From Pseudomonas sp. M47T1 (GTDB taxonomy: Bacteria; Pseudomonadota; Gammaproteobacteria; Pseudomonadales; Pseudomonadaceae), in assembly GCF_000263855.1 (NCBI RefSeq), contig NZ_AJWX01000001.1:62001-126000 (forward strand): 64,000 nucleotides of DNA, in the 5' to 3' direction. Position 1 is the first letter of the stretch. The number at the start of each line of letters is the position of its first letter. Below, piece after piece: positions 1 to 8,790 of the stretch. A program made the position numbers and the translations under genes. A model generated the notes under the pieces. The model did no database searches. It saw only the letters and a list, made by a program, of their open reading frames with translations, and was not told the origin of the DNA.

Positions 1-564
1 GCCGCCAGCCTGCCGGCAGGTTACAAGGTGGCCACCGGCGGAACCGTGGAGGAGAGCGGCAAGGCCCAGGGCCCGATCGCCAAGGTGGTGCCGTTGATGC
101 TGTTCCTGATGGCCACCTTCCTGATGATCCAGTTGCACAGCGTGCAGAAAATGTTCCTGGTGGTCAGCGTCGCGCCCTTGGGCCTGATTGGTGTGGTGGT
201 GGCACTGGTGCCCACCGGCACGCCCATGGGCTTTGTGGCAATATTGGGGATTCTGGCGCTGATCGGCATCATCATTCGCAACTCGGTGATCCTGGTAACC
301 CAGATCGACGCCTTCGAACGCGACGGCTACGCGCCCTGGGATGCTGTGGTGGAAGCCACCCAGCATCGCCGCCGGCCCATCCTGCTGACTGCAGCCGCCG
401 CCAGCCTGGGCATGATCCCCATCGCCCGCGAAGTATTCTGGGGCCCCATGGCCTACGCCATGATCGGCGGCATCATCAGCGCCACCTTGCTGACGCTGCT
501 GTTCCTGCCGGCGCTTTATGTGGCGTGGTACAGGATCAAGGAGCCGAAGAAGGCCACTGCGTAA
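1..564 (+). CDS. RND efflux pump inner-membrane subunit, C-terminal end (partial)
   Basis: The gene enters from before the window; the frame is open from base 1, so the visible 187 residues are only the C-terminal part of a protein that is usually about 1,000 residues. The visible part has five hydrophobic stretches (from about residues 32, 51, 80, 130 and 156) typical of the last transmembrane bundle of AcrB/MexF-type proton-driven exporters. Typical RND features are the NSVILVTQID segment and the RRRPILLTA loop before the last two helices. It would sit in the inner membrane as a trimer with a periplasmic adaptor. Substrate cannot be judged from this fragment. The family call is firm; the subfamily is not. 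Confidence 0.9.
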   Translation, partial: AASLPAGYKVATGGTVEESGKAQGPIAKVVPLMLFLMATFLMIQLHSVQKMFLVVSVAPLGLIGVVVALVPTGTPMGFVAILGILALIGIIIRNSVILVTQIDAFERDGYAPWDAVVEATQHRRRPILLTAAAASLGMIPIAREVFWGPMAYAMIGGIISATLLTLLFLPALYVAWYRIKEPKKATA

Positions 565-665
565 CATACGGACACGTAATTGCGCCGACGGCTAGCCTTG
601 CCATCAATATGCCCCGCCTGTTTGGGACAGGCCAGTTCATCTCTCGGCAGATTTTTCGGATTTTG

Positions 666-702
666 TCGGACCGGGCGACGCTCGGGAAGCAGACGCCGCG
701 GA
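666..702. repeat. REP-like element, GGGAAGCAG family (single arm)
   Basis: A GGACCGGGCGACGCTCGGG core followed by AAGCAG closely matches elements near 15704 and 22809. It sits at the 3' end of the minus-strand methyltransferase gene, between convergent genes, where it could act as an mRNA end-stabilising hairpin. Confidence 0.6.
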
Positions 703-703
703 C

Positions 704-1363
704 TCAAGCCTTGCGCCACACACTCGCCAACCAAGGCTGCTGCTCACGCGGCAGCCCTGCCGGGCGGTAGTAGTGTTCAAGCTCGACAAACCCAGCCTCG
801 GTCAGCACCCGCCGCCAATTCTCGAGGTCGTGATACGCCCCATACCGTGGCCCTTTCCAGCCTTCCTGGTTGTCGCCACGCGGGTTGGAGCTGAACAGCA
901 CGCCGCCGGGCTTGAGGGTGGCGTGCAGTTGGCTCAGCACCCGCGGCAATTCCTGGCTGGGGATGTGGAACAGTACGGCGTTGGCGAAGATGCCATCGAA
1001 GCGTTCGGCGGGCAGGTCCAGCGCCAGGAAGTTCTGCTGCCACACCTCGCAGCCACTGTCCGCCCGCGCCATTTCGGCAAACCGCTCGCTGCCATCCAGC
1101 CCCGTGGCGATATGGCCAAGCCGCGTGAAGGTACGCAGGTCACGCCCCGGCCCGCAGCCGAAATCGAGGATATGCGCGGGCGCCGGCACCTGGATATGGC
1201 GCAGCAGGGCCTCGATGTTCTGGCTTACGTCGTGGTCGCGGGTGCCTTCGCGGAAGCTTTCGGCGGTCTGGTTGTAGTTGCCCAGGGTGGTCTGGGTGAT
1301 CTGTTGCAGGGCCTGGGGGTCGAGTTTCATCGCGGTCGCCAACGGATAGGTGATGACCGCCAT
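704..1363 (-). CDS. Class I SAM-dependent methyltransferase
   Basis: This 219-residue protein has the SAM-binding motif I ILDFGCGPGRDL at about residues 65-76, followed by an acidic residue in GLDGSE and the post-motif LKPGGVLF. It is a Methyltransf_11/25-type Rossmann enzyme of small-molecule type; the methyl acceptor is unknown. The start has GAGG four bases upstream and lies six bases after the stop of the upstream permease gene, so it is almost certainly the last gene of the sulfur operon that begins at about 7791. That context suggests a role with a sulfur compound, for example thiol methylation or detoxification, but this is inference. No TPMT signature was recognised. The domain call is firm. 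Confidence 0.85.
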   Translation of the reverse strand: MAVITYPLATAMKLDPQALQQITQTTLGNYNQTAESFREGTRDHDVSQNIEALLRHIQVPAPAHILDFGCGPGRDLRTFTRLGHIATGLDGSERFAEMARADSGCEVWQQNFLALDLPAERFDGIFANAVLFHIPSQELPRVLSQLHATLKPGGVLFSSNPRGDNQEGWKGPRYGAYHDLENWRRVLTEAGFVELEHYYRPAGLPREQQPWLASVWRKA

Positions 1364-1369
1364 GATACC

Positions 1370-2014
1370 TCAGCGTTTGTTCAACACCTTGGCCAGCCGA
1401 TCACCGCCAAACTGGATGAACGCCACCAGCACCACCAGCAGCACGATTACAGTCAGCATGATCTGGCTGTCGAAGCGCTGGTAGCCGTAACGGTAGGCGA
1501 TGTCGCCCAGGCCGCCGGCACCGATGGCGCCGGCCATGGCCGAGGAGTTGATCATCGTCACCAGGGTGATGGTGAAACCGCCGACGATGCCCGGCCGCGC
1601 CTCGGGCAGCAGCACGTGCCAGATGATGTGCCAGCGCCGGCAGCCCATGGCCTGGGCGGCCTCGATCAGGCCATGGTCCACCTCGCGCAGGCTGACTTCG
1701 GCGATGCGCGCGAAGAACGGCGTGGCGGCGATGGTCAGCGGCACCACGGCCGCCCACACACCATAGGTGGTACCGACGATCAGCCGCGTGAAGGGGATCA
1801 GCGCCACCATCAGAATCAGGAACGGCACCGAACGAAACAGATTGACGAAGGCGCCCAGCACCCGGTTGACCACCGGCGCCTCGTAGATGCCGCCCTTGCT
1901 GCTGGTGACCAGGATCACTGCCAGCGGAACGCCCAGGATCAGTGCGATAAAGGACGACACACCCACCATCAACAGCGTGTCGACGATGCCTTGCAGCAGC
2001 CGCTCAGCCCACAT
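1370..2014 (-). CDS. metI: MetI-type ABC transporter permease
   Basis: A 214-residue inner-membrane permease of the length and pattern of the MetI family, with about five membrane segments and the EAA-type loop [22 protein letters not shown] that contacts the ATPase. The ATG at 2014 was chosen because it gives the family's usual length and starts MWAERLLQG; the longer reading frame upstream adds a non-membrane tail read through the ATPase gene. It overlaps the end of the ATPase gene by 11 bases, which implies translational coupling. In the family the complex imports D/L-methionine. Here its neighbours are flavin monooxygenases, so the natural cargo may be another sulfur compound. Confidence 0.9.
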   Translation of the reverse strand: MWAERLLQGIVDTLLMVGVSSFIALILGVPLAVILVTSSKGGIYEAPVVNRVLGAFVNLFRSVPFLILMVALIPFTRLIVGTTYGVWAAVVPLTIAATPFFARIAEVSLREVDHGLIEAAQAMGCRRWHIIWHVLLPEARPGIVGGFTITLVTMINSSAMAGAIGAGGLGDIAYRYGYQRFDSQIMLTVIVLLVVLVAFIQFGGDRLAKVLNKR

Positions 2015-3122
2015 AACCCAGTACCTCCACTCGATGCGCCCACAGGGCCGCACGTTCCACCAGTTGCTGGCGATCCAGCGGCGAATGCGCCACGGCAATC
2101 ACCAACTGCCCCAGGGCACGGCCCTGGATACGTTCCACCCCGCCTTGCAGCAGGCTGACGCGGCCGCCCAGGCTGTGGAACAGTGCTGACAGGTCCGGCT
2201 CGTCGCCGTCGGCACCATTCAGGCGCAGGCCCAGTACCAGGGCCGATGCGCTGGAGTATGGCTCGGGGTGCAAACGTTGCTGCAACTCGGCCGGCAAACC
2301 GTGTTGCAAGGGCGCCAGCAAGGTCTTGCTGACCTCATGCTGTGGATCGCCGAACACTTGCCACACCGGGCCTTGCTCCACTAACTGGCCGTTTTCCAGT
2401 ACCACCACGCGGTCGCAGATATCGCGGATCACCGCCATTTCGTGGGTGATCAGAATCACCGTCAGGCCCAGCCGCTGGTTGATATCGCGCAGCAGGGCCA
2501 GGATCGATTCGGTGGTTTCCGGGTCCAGCGCCGAGGTGGCCTCGTCGCACAGCAGTATCGCCGGGTCGTGCACCAACGCGCGAGCGATGCCCACCCGCTG
2601 CTTCTGCCCGCCGGACAGTTGCGCCGGGTAGACGTGACGCTTGTCGGCCAGGCCCACCAGGTCCAGCAACTGGCTGACCTTGCGATGCCGCTCGGCCTGG
2701 CTCACGCCGGCCACCTTCAGCGGCAGTTCGACGTTCTGCCACACGGTCTTGGCCGACATCAGGTTGAAGTGCTGGAAGATCATGCCGATGCGTCGCCGCA
2801 GGGCCACCAGGTGGTCTTCATCGAATTCGCCGATGTCCACCTGATCAATCAGCACGCGGCCGCTGCTGGGTTGCTCCAGGCGGTTGATGGTGCGGATCAG
2901 CGACGACTTGCCGGCACCGCTGCGGCCGATGATGCCGAAGATCTCGCCGCGCTGGATGTTCAGGTCAATGCCTTGCAGGGCCTGCACCGGGCCATGCTGG
3001 CCCTGGTAGGTCTTGCCCACGCCGATGAAGCGCACGTGGGCATTGGCCAGTTCCGGGTGCAGCTGGGTGCGCTCGGCGCTGATGGCCGTGGCCGTTTCAA
3101 TCAGGCGTTGGGCGCTGCTCAT
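2004..3122 (-). CDS. metN: MetN-type ABC transporter ATPase with NIL domain
   Basis: A 372-residue ATPase. Walker A GRSGAGKS is at residues 66-73, the signature LSGGQ at 169-173 and the Walker B segment [12 protein letters not shown] at 189-200. The C-terminal hundred residues form the NIL regulatory domain that in MetN binds methionine and shuts down uptake (family knowledge). The N-terminal 30 residues before the ABC core are longer than in E. coli MetN. The ATG at 3122 is preferred to one five codons upstream because that one lies inside the end of the binding-protein gene. It powers import through the permease encoded next, with the binding protein encoded just upstream. Confidence 0.92.
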   Translation of the reverse strand: MSSAQRLIETATAISAERTQLHPELANAHVRFIGVGKTYQGQHGPVQALQGIDLNIQRGEIFGIIGRSGAGKSSLIRTINRLEQPSSGRVLIDQVDIGEFDEDHLVALRRRIGMIFQHFNLMSAKTVWQNVELPLKVAGVSQAERHRKVSQLLDLVGLADKRHVYPAQLSGGQKQRVGIARALVHDPAILLCDEATSALDPETTESILALLRDINQRLGLTVILITHEMAVIRDICDRVVVLENGQLVEQGPVWQVFGDPQHEVSKTLLAPLQHGLPAELQQRLHPEPYSSASALVLGLRLNGADGDEPDLSALFHSLGGRVSLLQGGVERIQGRALGQLVIAVAHSPLDRQQLVERAALWAHRVEVLGYVG

Positions 3123-3124
3123 GT

Positions 3125-3916
3125 TCAGCTCCCCCAACCGGGCTGGTAGAGCTTGCCGTAGGTCTTGTCCAGGGCGGCGCGTACCACCGGCGAGTGCTGG
3201 TAGATGTCGACGAACTTGGCCAAGCGAGGGTCGGCCTTGTTCTTGGGCTGGATGACGAACTGGATCACGTACTCAGGGTGGTCGACGCCGTCGAACAGCA
3301 GCGCCGATTCGGCATCGAAGGTCTTCGCCAGGCGGATGTAGGCCGGGTAGCCCTGCACCAGGTCGGCGTCATCGTAGGCACGCACCAATTGCACCGCTTC
3401 CACCTGCAGGATCTTCAGGTGCTTGGGGTTGGCGACGATATCGTCTTCGGTGGCCTTGTAGCCCACGCCATCCTTGAGGCTGATCAGCTTGGCCTTGGCC
3501 AGCAGTTGCAGGCCGCGACCACTGTTGATGGGGTCGTTGGCGATGGCGACGGTGGCGCCGTCGGGCAGTTCGCTGAAGCTTTTGTACTTCTTGGAGTACA
3601 GGCCGACGTTGTTGATGATCCCGGGTGCGTAGGGCGCCAGGTCGAAACCGGCGGCCGCCTTGGCGTTTTCCAGGAAGGGGATGTGCTGGAAGTAGTTCAC
3701 GTCGATGTCGCCGGCAGCCAGGCTGACGTTGGGGGCAATCCAGTCGGTGAATTCCACCAGTTGCACCTTAAGGCCTTGCTTGTCGGCTTCGGCCACGGCG
3801 GCCTCCAGCGGGATGGCGAAGGCGGCGGTGGTGCCGATTTTCAGCGGGGCTTCGGCGGCGTGGGCCAGGGTGGTGGCAAGGCCGAGGGTGAGAAGCAGGG
3901 TGGTGAGTATTTTCAT
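3125..3916 (-). CDS. metQ: MetQ/NlpA-family substrate-binding protein
   Basis: A 263-residue periplasmic binding protein of the NlpA (MetQ) family. It starts [20 protein letters not shown], a classical signal peptide with an AHA-type cleavage site at about residue 20. There is no lipobox cysteine, so it is likely free in the periplasm rather than a lipoprotein like E. coli MetQ. Family marks include the DWIAPN segment and the [18 protein letters not shown] region. The stop lies two bases before the ATPase start. It delivers a sulfur ligand, methionine or a relative, to the MetNI-type transporter. The exact ligand is not determinable here. Confidence 0.88.
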   Translation of the reverse strand: MKILTTLLLTLGLATTLAHAAEAPLKIGTTAAFAIPLEAAVAEADKQGLKVQLVEFTDWIAPNVSLAAGDIDVNYFQHIPFLENAKAAAGFDLAPYAPGIINNVGLYSKKYKSFSELPDGATVAIANDPINSGRGLQLLAKAKLISLKDGVGYKATEDDIVANPKHLKILQVEAVQLVRAYDDADLVQGYPAYIRLAKTFDAESALLFDGVDHPEYVIQFVIQPKNKADPRLAKFVDIYQHSPVVRAALDKTYGKLYQPGWGS

Positions 3917-3968
3917 GGTGTTCAGTCCACAATTTGTCATGATCATTCGGGCCTCTCGCGGGCACGGT

Positions 3969-5330
3969 TCAGGCAGCGGAAGTCTTGAATTCGCGGGCGA
4001 TGTGGTTCTGGGGCAGCCGCGCCCCTTGCTCGAACAGCTTCTCGCGCAAGGTGCCTTCCTCGTAGGCGGTCTTGTACCGGCCGCGCCGTTGCAGTTCCGG
4101 CACCACCAGGTCAATGAAGTCCACGTAGCTTTCCGGGGTGACGGTGCGCGCCAGGTTGAAGCCGTCCAGCCCGGTTTCGTCGAGCCAGCCAATCAACTCG
4201 TCCGCCACCTGTTCGGGCGAACCGACCAGGGTGATGTAGCGTCCGCCCAGGGCGTGCTGGTCCAGCAGCTTGCGACGGGTCCAGTCGTTGTTCTGCAGGT
4301 TCTTGGTGGCTGACTGGATGGCGTTGCTTTTCACGTACTGGATAGGCTCGTCGAGTTCGTACTGGGCAAAGTCGATGCCGGTGGAGCTGGCGAAATGCGC
4401 CACGCCGGCTTCCGCGCTGGCGTACTCCAGGTATTCGGCGTGCTTGGCCCGCGCTGCTGCTTCGGTCGGTGCCACGATCACGGTCAGGCCCATGAACACC
4501 TTGATGTCCTGCGGTCGACGGCCGGCCGCGGCTGCGCTGGCGCGCACCTTGTCGACCTGGACGCGGGTGGCGGGCTTGGTCTGGCCGCTGATGAATGCGC
4601 ACTCGGCGTGCCGGCCGGCGAACAGCAGGCCGCGGTCCGAGGCGCCGGCCTGGAACAGCACCGGTGTGCGCTGGGGAGAGGGTTCGCACAGGTGATAGCC
4701 CTCCACCTGATAGAACTCGCCCTGGTGGCGGACCTTGTGCACCTTGGTCGGCTCGGCGTACACGCGGCGGGCCGGGTCGTTGACCACGGCGTCGTCTTCC
4801 CAGCTGCCTTCCCACAGCTTGTACAGTACTTGCAGGTACTCGTCGGCCTGGTCGTAGCGGCGGTCGTGTTCGGCCTGCTCGCTCAGGCCCATGGCCTTGG
4901 CGGCGCTGTCCAGGTAGCCGGTGACGATGTTCCAGCCCACCCGGCCACGGCTCAGGTGGTCGAGGGTGGACATGCGCCGGGCGAACAGGTACGGCGGTTC
5001 GTAGGTGAGGTTGGCGGTGAGGCCGAAACCCAGGTGGCGGGTGACGGCCGCCATGGCCGAGACCAGCAGTAACGGGTCGTTGACCGGCAACTGGATGGAC
5101 TCGCGCAGGGGCACGTCGACGCTGTCCTGATACACGTCGTAGACGCCGACGATATCGGCGATGAACAGCCCGTCGAACAGGCCGCGTTCAAGGGTCTTCG
5201 CCAGGTCGGTCCAGTATTCGATGGTCTTGTACTGGGTGGACGTGTCGCGTGGGTGCGTCCACAGGCCGTGATTGATGTGCCCGATGCAGTTCATGTTGAA
5301 GGCATTGAGCAGGATCTTTTTATCGCTCAT
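3969..5330 (-). CDS. LLM-class FMN-dependent monooxygenase (NtaA/SnaA/DszA/DmoA group)
   Basis: A 453-residue TIM-barrel flavin monooxygenase of the bacterial-luciferase-like superfamily, in the larger NtaA/SnaA/DszA/DmoA subgroup rather than the 380-residue SsuD group. Marks are NAFNMNCIGH at the N-terminus, the STLDHLSRGRVGWNIVT strand and the C-terminal VPELQRRGRYKTAYEEGTLRE. Members use FMNH2 and O2 to split C-S, C-N or similar bonds and need a partner flavin reductase. Its ATG overlaps the stop of the preceding flavoprotein gene by one base. Context with sulfur importers suggests an organosulfur substrate such as a sulfone, sulfide or sulfonate. No reductase is in this operon; SsuE at 32122 could serve. 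Confidence 0.88.
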   Translation of the reverse strand: MSDKKILLNAFNMNCIGHINHGLWTHPRDTSTQYKTIEYWTDLAKTLERGLFDGLFIADIVGVYDVYQDSVDVPLRESIQLPVNDPLLLVSAMAAVTRHLGFGLTANLTYEPPYLFARRMSTLDHLSRGRVGWNIVTGYLDSAAKAMGLSEQAEHDRRYDQADEYLQVLYKLWEGSWEDDAVVNDPARRVYAEPTKVHKVRHQGEFYQVEGYHLCEPSPQRTPVLFQAGASDRGLLFAGRHAECAFISGQTKPATRVQVDKVRASAAAAGRRPQDIKVFMGLTVIVAPTEAAARAKHAEYLEYASAEAGVAHFASSTGIDFAQYELDEPIQYVKSNAIQSATKNLQNNDWTRRKLLDQHALGGRYITLVGSPEQVADELIGWLDETGLDGFNLARTVTPESYVDFIDLVVPELQRRGRYKTAYEEGTLREKLFEQGARLPQNHIAREFKTSAA

Positions 5331-6535
5331 CAGATCGTCCCCCGGCGTGGCGGCTTCTGGTCATTGAGGTAGTAGTTGCCAATGGCGTGGTACTTCCAGC
5401 GCACCGGGTCGTGCAGGGTGTGCACCCGGGCGTTGCGCCAGTGACGGTCCAGGCCATGCTCGGCGAGGGTGGCCTGGCTGCCGGCCAGTTCGAACAGGGT
5501 GGAGCCTGCCGTGAGCGACACTTCGGTGCTGATGGCGCGGGCCTCGGCCACGGCAATGGAGGCGGCGGCCACGGTGTCGGCGTTGCTGTCCGCCTGGGCC
5601 AAGTCCAGGTATTCACCGGCGCGTTCCAGCAGTGCTTCGGTGGCGTGCAGACGGACCGCCAGGTGGCCGATGGATTTCAGGGTCAGAGGGTCGTCCACCG
5701 CTTTGTCTATGCCCGAATCGATCCAGGGCCGGGTGCGGGTGCGCACGAAGTGCAGGGCATCTTCGTAGGCGGCGCGGGCGATGCCGGTGTCGATGGCGGC
5801 GTGGAGGATCTGCGCCAGGGGGCCGACCGGGGTAGGGCGCTCGAAGGCGCTCTGGAACGCGATCACGTCCTCGGCTGCCACGTAGACGTTATCGAACACC
5901 ACCGAGCCGCTGCCGGTGGTGCGCTGGCCAAAGCCGCTCCAGTCATCAATCACGTCCAGGCCCTGGCTGTCGCGGGCCACGAAGGCCAGTTGCTGTACGC
6001 CATGTTCGTCCACCACCGAGGTAGGGATACGCTGGGCGTACAGGGCGCCGGTGGCGTAGAACTTGCGGCCGTCGATGCGGTAGCCCTCACCGTCACGGGT
6101 CAGGCGGGTGGTGCGGTCGTGGGCGGTCTTGGTGCCCAGTTCGGCCAGGGCATTGCCGAAACGCTGGCCGGCCAGCACTTCGGCGTACAGGCGCTGTTGC
6201 TGCGCGGGGCTGGCGTTCACGCGCAGCACCTCCAGGGCGTAATAGTGGTTCTGCGGGATCTGCCCCAGGGAGGCGTCGGCCTGGGCGATGATGGCCACCA
6301 CCTGGGCCAGGGTGACGTTGGACACCCCGGCGCCGCCGAAGGCCTTGGGCACGCTGATGCCCCACAGCCCGGACTGGCTGAACAAGGCCAGTTCGTCATG
6401 GGGCAGGCGGCGTTCGCGGTCGCGCACGATGCTGTCCTGGCGCAGGGTGGCGGCCAGGCGGTGGGCGGTCTCAATGGCCTGGGCGTCGGAGCGGATCAGC
6501 GCCACCGGGCCGGGCGTGGGGGTGAATGCGTTCAT
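5330..6535 (-). CDS. SfnB-type acyl-CoA-dehydrogenase-like flavoprotein (second copy)
   Basis: A 401-residue flavoprotein of the acyl-CoA dehydrogenase fold, in the SfnB/DszC/DBT-monooxygenase-like branch. Three parts are visible: the helical N-terminal domain, the beta domain around GYRIDGRKFYATGA and DDWSGFGQRTTGSGS, and the C-terminal helical domain ending HWRNARVHTLHDPVRWKYH. In P. putida, SfnB is needed for growth on dimethyl sulfone as sulfur source (literature knowledge). DszC-type relatives are reduced-flavin oxygenases rather than true dehydrogenases. The ATG at 6535 has GGAG six bases upstream; a TTG 24 bases earlier lacks one. It is a paralogue of the gene just upstream. Confidence 0.85.
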   Translation of the reverse strand: MNAFTPTPGPVALIRSDAQAIETAHRLAATLRQDSIVRDRERRLPHDELALFSQSGLWGISVPKAFGGAGVSNVTLAQVVAIIAQADASLGQIPQNHYYALEVLRVNASPAQQQRLYAEVLAGQRFGNALAELGTKTAHDRTTRLTRDGEGYRIDGRKFYATGALYAQRIPTSVVDEHGVQQLAFVARDSQGLDVIDDWSGFGQRTTGSGSVVFDNVYVAAEDVIAFQSAFERPTPVGPLAQILHAAIDTGIARAAYEDALHFVRTRTRPWIDSGIDKAVDDPLTLKSIGHLAVRLHATEALLERAGEYLDLAQADSNADTVAAASIAVAEARAISTEVSLTAGSTLFELAGSQATLAEHGLDRHWRNARVHTLHDPVRWKYHAIGNYYLNDQKPPRRGTI

Positions 6536-6555
6536 TGCGTTCTCCAGTGGTCTGG

Positions 6556-7791
6556 TCAAATCCAGGAGTGGCGGGCGGGGAGGTGGCCGTTGAGGTGGTA
6601 GTCACCCACGGCGTGGTATTTCCAGCGCACCGGGTCGTGCAGGGTGTGCACGCGGGCATTGCGCCAATGGCGGTCCAGGTTGAACTCGGCCAGGGTGGCG
6701 CGGCTGCCGGCCAGTTCCAGCAGCTTCTCGCTGGCCTGCAGCGAGATTTCGGTGGTCAGTACCTTGGCCTCGGCCACGGCAATGGAGGCGCGGGCGGCCG
6801 CGGCCTCGTCGATGACGGCGGCGAACACTTCGTCCAGCACCCGCCCAGCCTTGCGCAGCAGCGCCTGGGCGGCGTGCAGCTCCAGGGTCAGGCGGCCGAC
6901 GTCGGCAATCACGTAGGGGTCGTGGCTGGCGCGTTCGACGTTGGCGTCGATCCACGGCCGCGAACGTTCACGCACGAAGCTGATGGTGTCGGCGATGGCT
7001 TCTTCGGCGATGCCGGCATCGATGGCGGCCTGGATCAACTGCGACACGGCGCCCTGGATATTCGGGCGTTCACCGCTGCGCCAGTTGTCCACCACCAGGT
7101 CCGCGGCCACGGCCACGTTGTCCAGCAGCACGGTGCCGCTGGCGGTGGTGCGCTGGCCGAAGCCGCTCCAGTCGTCGACGATGCGCAGGCCGGGGGTGCC
7201 ACGGGGCACGAAAGCCATGACCTGGCGGCCGTCCTCGTTCAGCGCCTTGACCGCCACCCAGTGGGCGAACAGCGCCCCGGTGGAATAGAACTTCTGGCCG
7301 TTGAGCACGTAACCATCGCCCTGGCGGGTGATGCGAGCCTTGAGCTCCAGAGTGTTGCGGGTGCCGCGTTCGGGGCCGGCGTTGCCGATCCGTGCGCCTT
7401 GCAGCACCGAGGCGAACAGGTGGCGTTGCTGCTGTTCGGTGGCCACGCCAGGCAGCAGGTGCAGCAGACCGAACTGGTTCTGTGGGATCTGCCCCAGCGC
7501 CGGGTCGGCGGCCGAGACAATGCGGAACACTTCGGCGATGGTCACGAAGGAAAGCTGCGGCCCGCCGAACTGGCGGGGGATGGAAATGCTGCCCAGGCCA
7601 CTGGCGGTGAACTGCTCGAGCTGCGCCCAGGGCAATTGTCGCTCGCGGTCACGGGTGGCGGCGCCGTTGCGCGCGGCGGCGGCCAGTTCATGGGCGGCCT
7701 GCAGGGCCTCGGCGTCGCTGCCCAGCACCTTGGCGGGCAGCAGCGGTGGCGGGGTGTCCAGATGCGCCTGGATATCGTTGTTGCTGACCAT
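6556..7791 (-). CDS. SfnB-type acyl-CoA-dehydrogenase-like flavoprotein (first copy)
   Basis: A 411-residue flavoprotein and the first gene of the long minus-strand sulfur operon. It has the same architecture as the next gene, with GYVLNGQKFYSTGALFAH and DDWSGFGQRTTASGT in the beta domain and the conserved end HWRNARVHTLHDPVRWKYHA. By eye the two proteins share roughly half their residues, with near identity at the C-terminus. Likely role: reduced-flavin-dependent oxidation of a small organosulfur compound ahead of the LLM monooxygenase (inference from family and context). GAGG lies five bases before the ATG. An AT-rich promoter region with motifs shared with another sulfur operon lies upstream. 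Confidence 0.85.
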   Translation of the reverse strand: MVSNNDIQAHLDTPPPLLPAKVLGSDAEALQAAHELAAAARNGAATRDRERQLPWAQLEQFTASGLGSISIPRQFGGPQLSFVTIAEVFRIVSAADPALGQIPQNQFGLLHLLPGVATEQQQRHLFASVLQGARIGNAGPERGTRNTLELKARITRQGDGYVLNGQKFYSTGALFAHWVAVKALNEDGRQVMAFVPRGTPGLRIVDDWSGFGQRTTASGTVLLDNVAVAADLVVDNWRSGERPNIQGAVSQLIQAAIDAGIAEEAIADTISFVRERSRPWIDANVERASHDPYVIADVGRLTLELHAAQALLRKAGRVLDEVFAAVIDEAAAARASIAVAEAKVLTTEISLQASEKLLELAGSRATLAEFNLDRHWRNARVHTLHDPVRWKYHAVGDYHLNGHLPARHSWI

Positions 7792-7842
7792 ACCGTCCTC
7801 ACGTCATGAAAAGCGCCGCGTGGCCGCGACGAAAAATACGTT

Positions 7843-7908
7843 GGTCCGGTGGTCCGGTTTATATACCCTAATCGTGTATAAAGTTTAAATATACTAACCT
7901 TTAGGAAT
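7843..7908 (-). promoter_or_regulatory. Candidate promoter/activator module of the first sulfur operon
   Basis: The region holds GTCCGGTGGTCCGGTTT (7844-7860), CTAATCG (7868-7874) and TTTAGGAAT (7900-7908). The same three blocks in the same order and nearly the same spacing occur at 29312-29378 upstream of another minus-strand sulfur gene. Read on the minus strand, the distal block is ATTCCTAAA, which resembles half-sites of CysB-type activators (from memory, unverified). The distal block overlaps the last codons of the upstream unknown gene, a caution. The exact transcription start is not visible. Confidence 0.5.
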
Positions 7909-8601
7909 ATCAATAGAAGTGGGATCGCGGTACACGCACACCTGCCGCGCAGGGGCCCAGCCAGACGGGTTACCCACCCGGTCGAGGATGCAATAGGTGA
8001 CTTCCAGATGGGCGTCCTGGCCGGCCTCGCGCACCATCGATTTGGGGATGCGGCCCTTGATGGGCTGGCCCGGCTGGCTGGCGTGCAGCGGCGGCAGGTC
8101 CAGGCGCAGATCGCCCCAGCGCAGGGTCAGGCTGTCCAGCGCGGCCATGTGGCGCCAGGGCTCGATGCTGAACGGCACGCCGCGTTTCAAGTCGTTCAGG
8201 CAAACGGTGTCGGGCATTTGCACGGGCGCCAGGAACTGGTTTTCGCCGTCCTGAAGCAGCGACCCGCCGGGGCAATCGAGTTTCACCGCGACGCTCAGGC
8301 CGGGGGATTTCTGTGCGCGATGGCCGACGCGCAGCACGCGGTAATGCAGGTGGGCTTCGCCGCCGAACACGAAGCTGGCTGGGATAGGCAACTGCAGGGC
8401 GCGGTCCACTTCATCGGCCTGTATGGGGTGGGCGAGGACGAAGCGGGTGTTCCAGAACAGCTCTACCAGGTCGCCCTGGCTCATGTCGGGGTAGGGCGCG
8501 ATGCGGGCGGTGAGATGGCTGGCGGCGTGCAGGCCGATGCCGTGGCTGGCGCAGGCGGGCAGGGTGGGTGGCGAGAGTTCAGATCCATTGAACAGGCGCA
8601 T
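7894..8601 (-). CDS. Protein of unknown function (235 aa)
   Basis: A 235-residue soluble protein that I do not recognise. It has no signal peptide and no membrane segment. The sequence is rich in beta-type stretches, for example FVFGGEAHLHYRVLRVG and AHLEVTYCILDRVGNPS, which suggests two Ig-like or lectin-like beta domains separated by a proline-rich linker (inference). AAGGAG seven bases upstream of the ATG and normal codon use support a real gene. It lies between the flavoprotein operon and the cystine transporter on the same strand but is separated from both by more than 100 bases. No function can be assigned. Confidence 0.7.
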   Translation of the reverse strand: MRLFNGSELSPPTLPACASHGIGLHAASHLTARIAPYPDMSQGDLVELFWNTRFVLAHPIQADEVDRALQLPIPASFVFGGEAHLHYRVLRVGHRAQKSPGLSVAVKLDCPGGSLLQDGENQFLAPVQMPDTVCLNDLKRGVPFSIEPWRHMAALDSLTLRWGDLRLDLPPLHASQPGQPIKGRIPKSMVREAGQDAHLEVTYCILDRVGNPSGWAPARQVCVYRDPTSIDIPKG

Positions 8602-8718
8602 GGTGGTTCTCCTTGAGGCCGGGCGTCCTTGATAGGTTTTCGCCGATGCGGGGTCAAGGTGGGGGGATTGCCTTTGCGGCTGTTCAGACCCTTCCTACGG
8701 CCATCGAAGGTATAACCT

Positions 8719-8783
8719 TGTGGGGGCTGGCTTGCCAGCGAGCTTTCTGGCCTCAAAAACTCGCTGGCAAGTCGGCTCCCACA
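8719..8783. repeat. REP-type palindrome (TGGCTTGCCAGCGA family)
   Basis: An imperfect inverted repeat running from TGTGGGGGCTGGCTTGCCAG to CTGGCAAGTCGGCTCCCACA around a short centre. It differs from the GGGCTCTGCCCGCGAA elements elsewhere in the window. It follows the stop of the cystine ATPase gene on the minus strand and may stabilise or end that transcript. Confidence 0.7.
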
Positions 8784-8790
8784 GGGCTTT

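Noticed and set aside
1370..3916. Confident call of a methionine-specific importer
   Set aside because: Family architecture supports MetNIQ, but neighbours point to organosulfur oxidation, so the cargo is left open.
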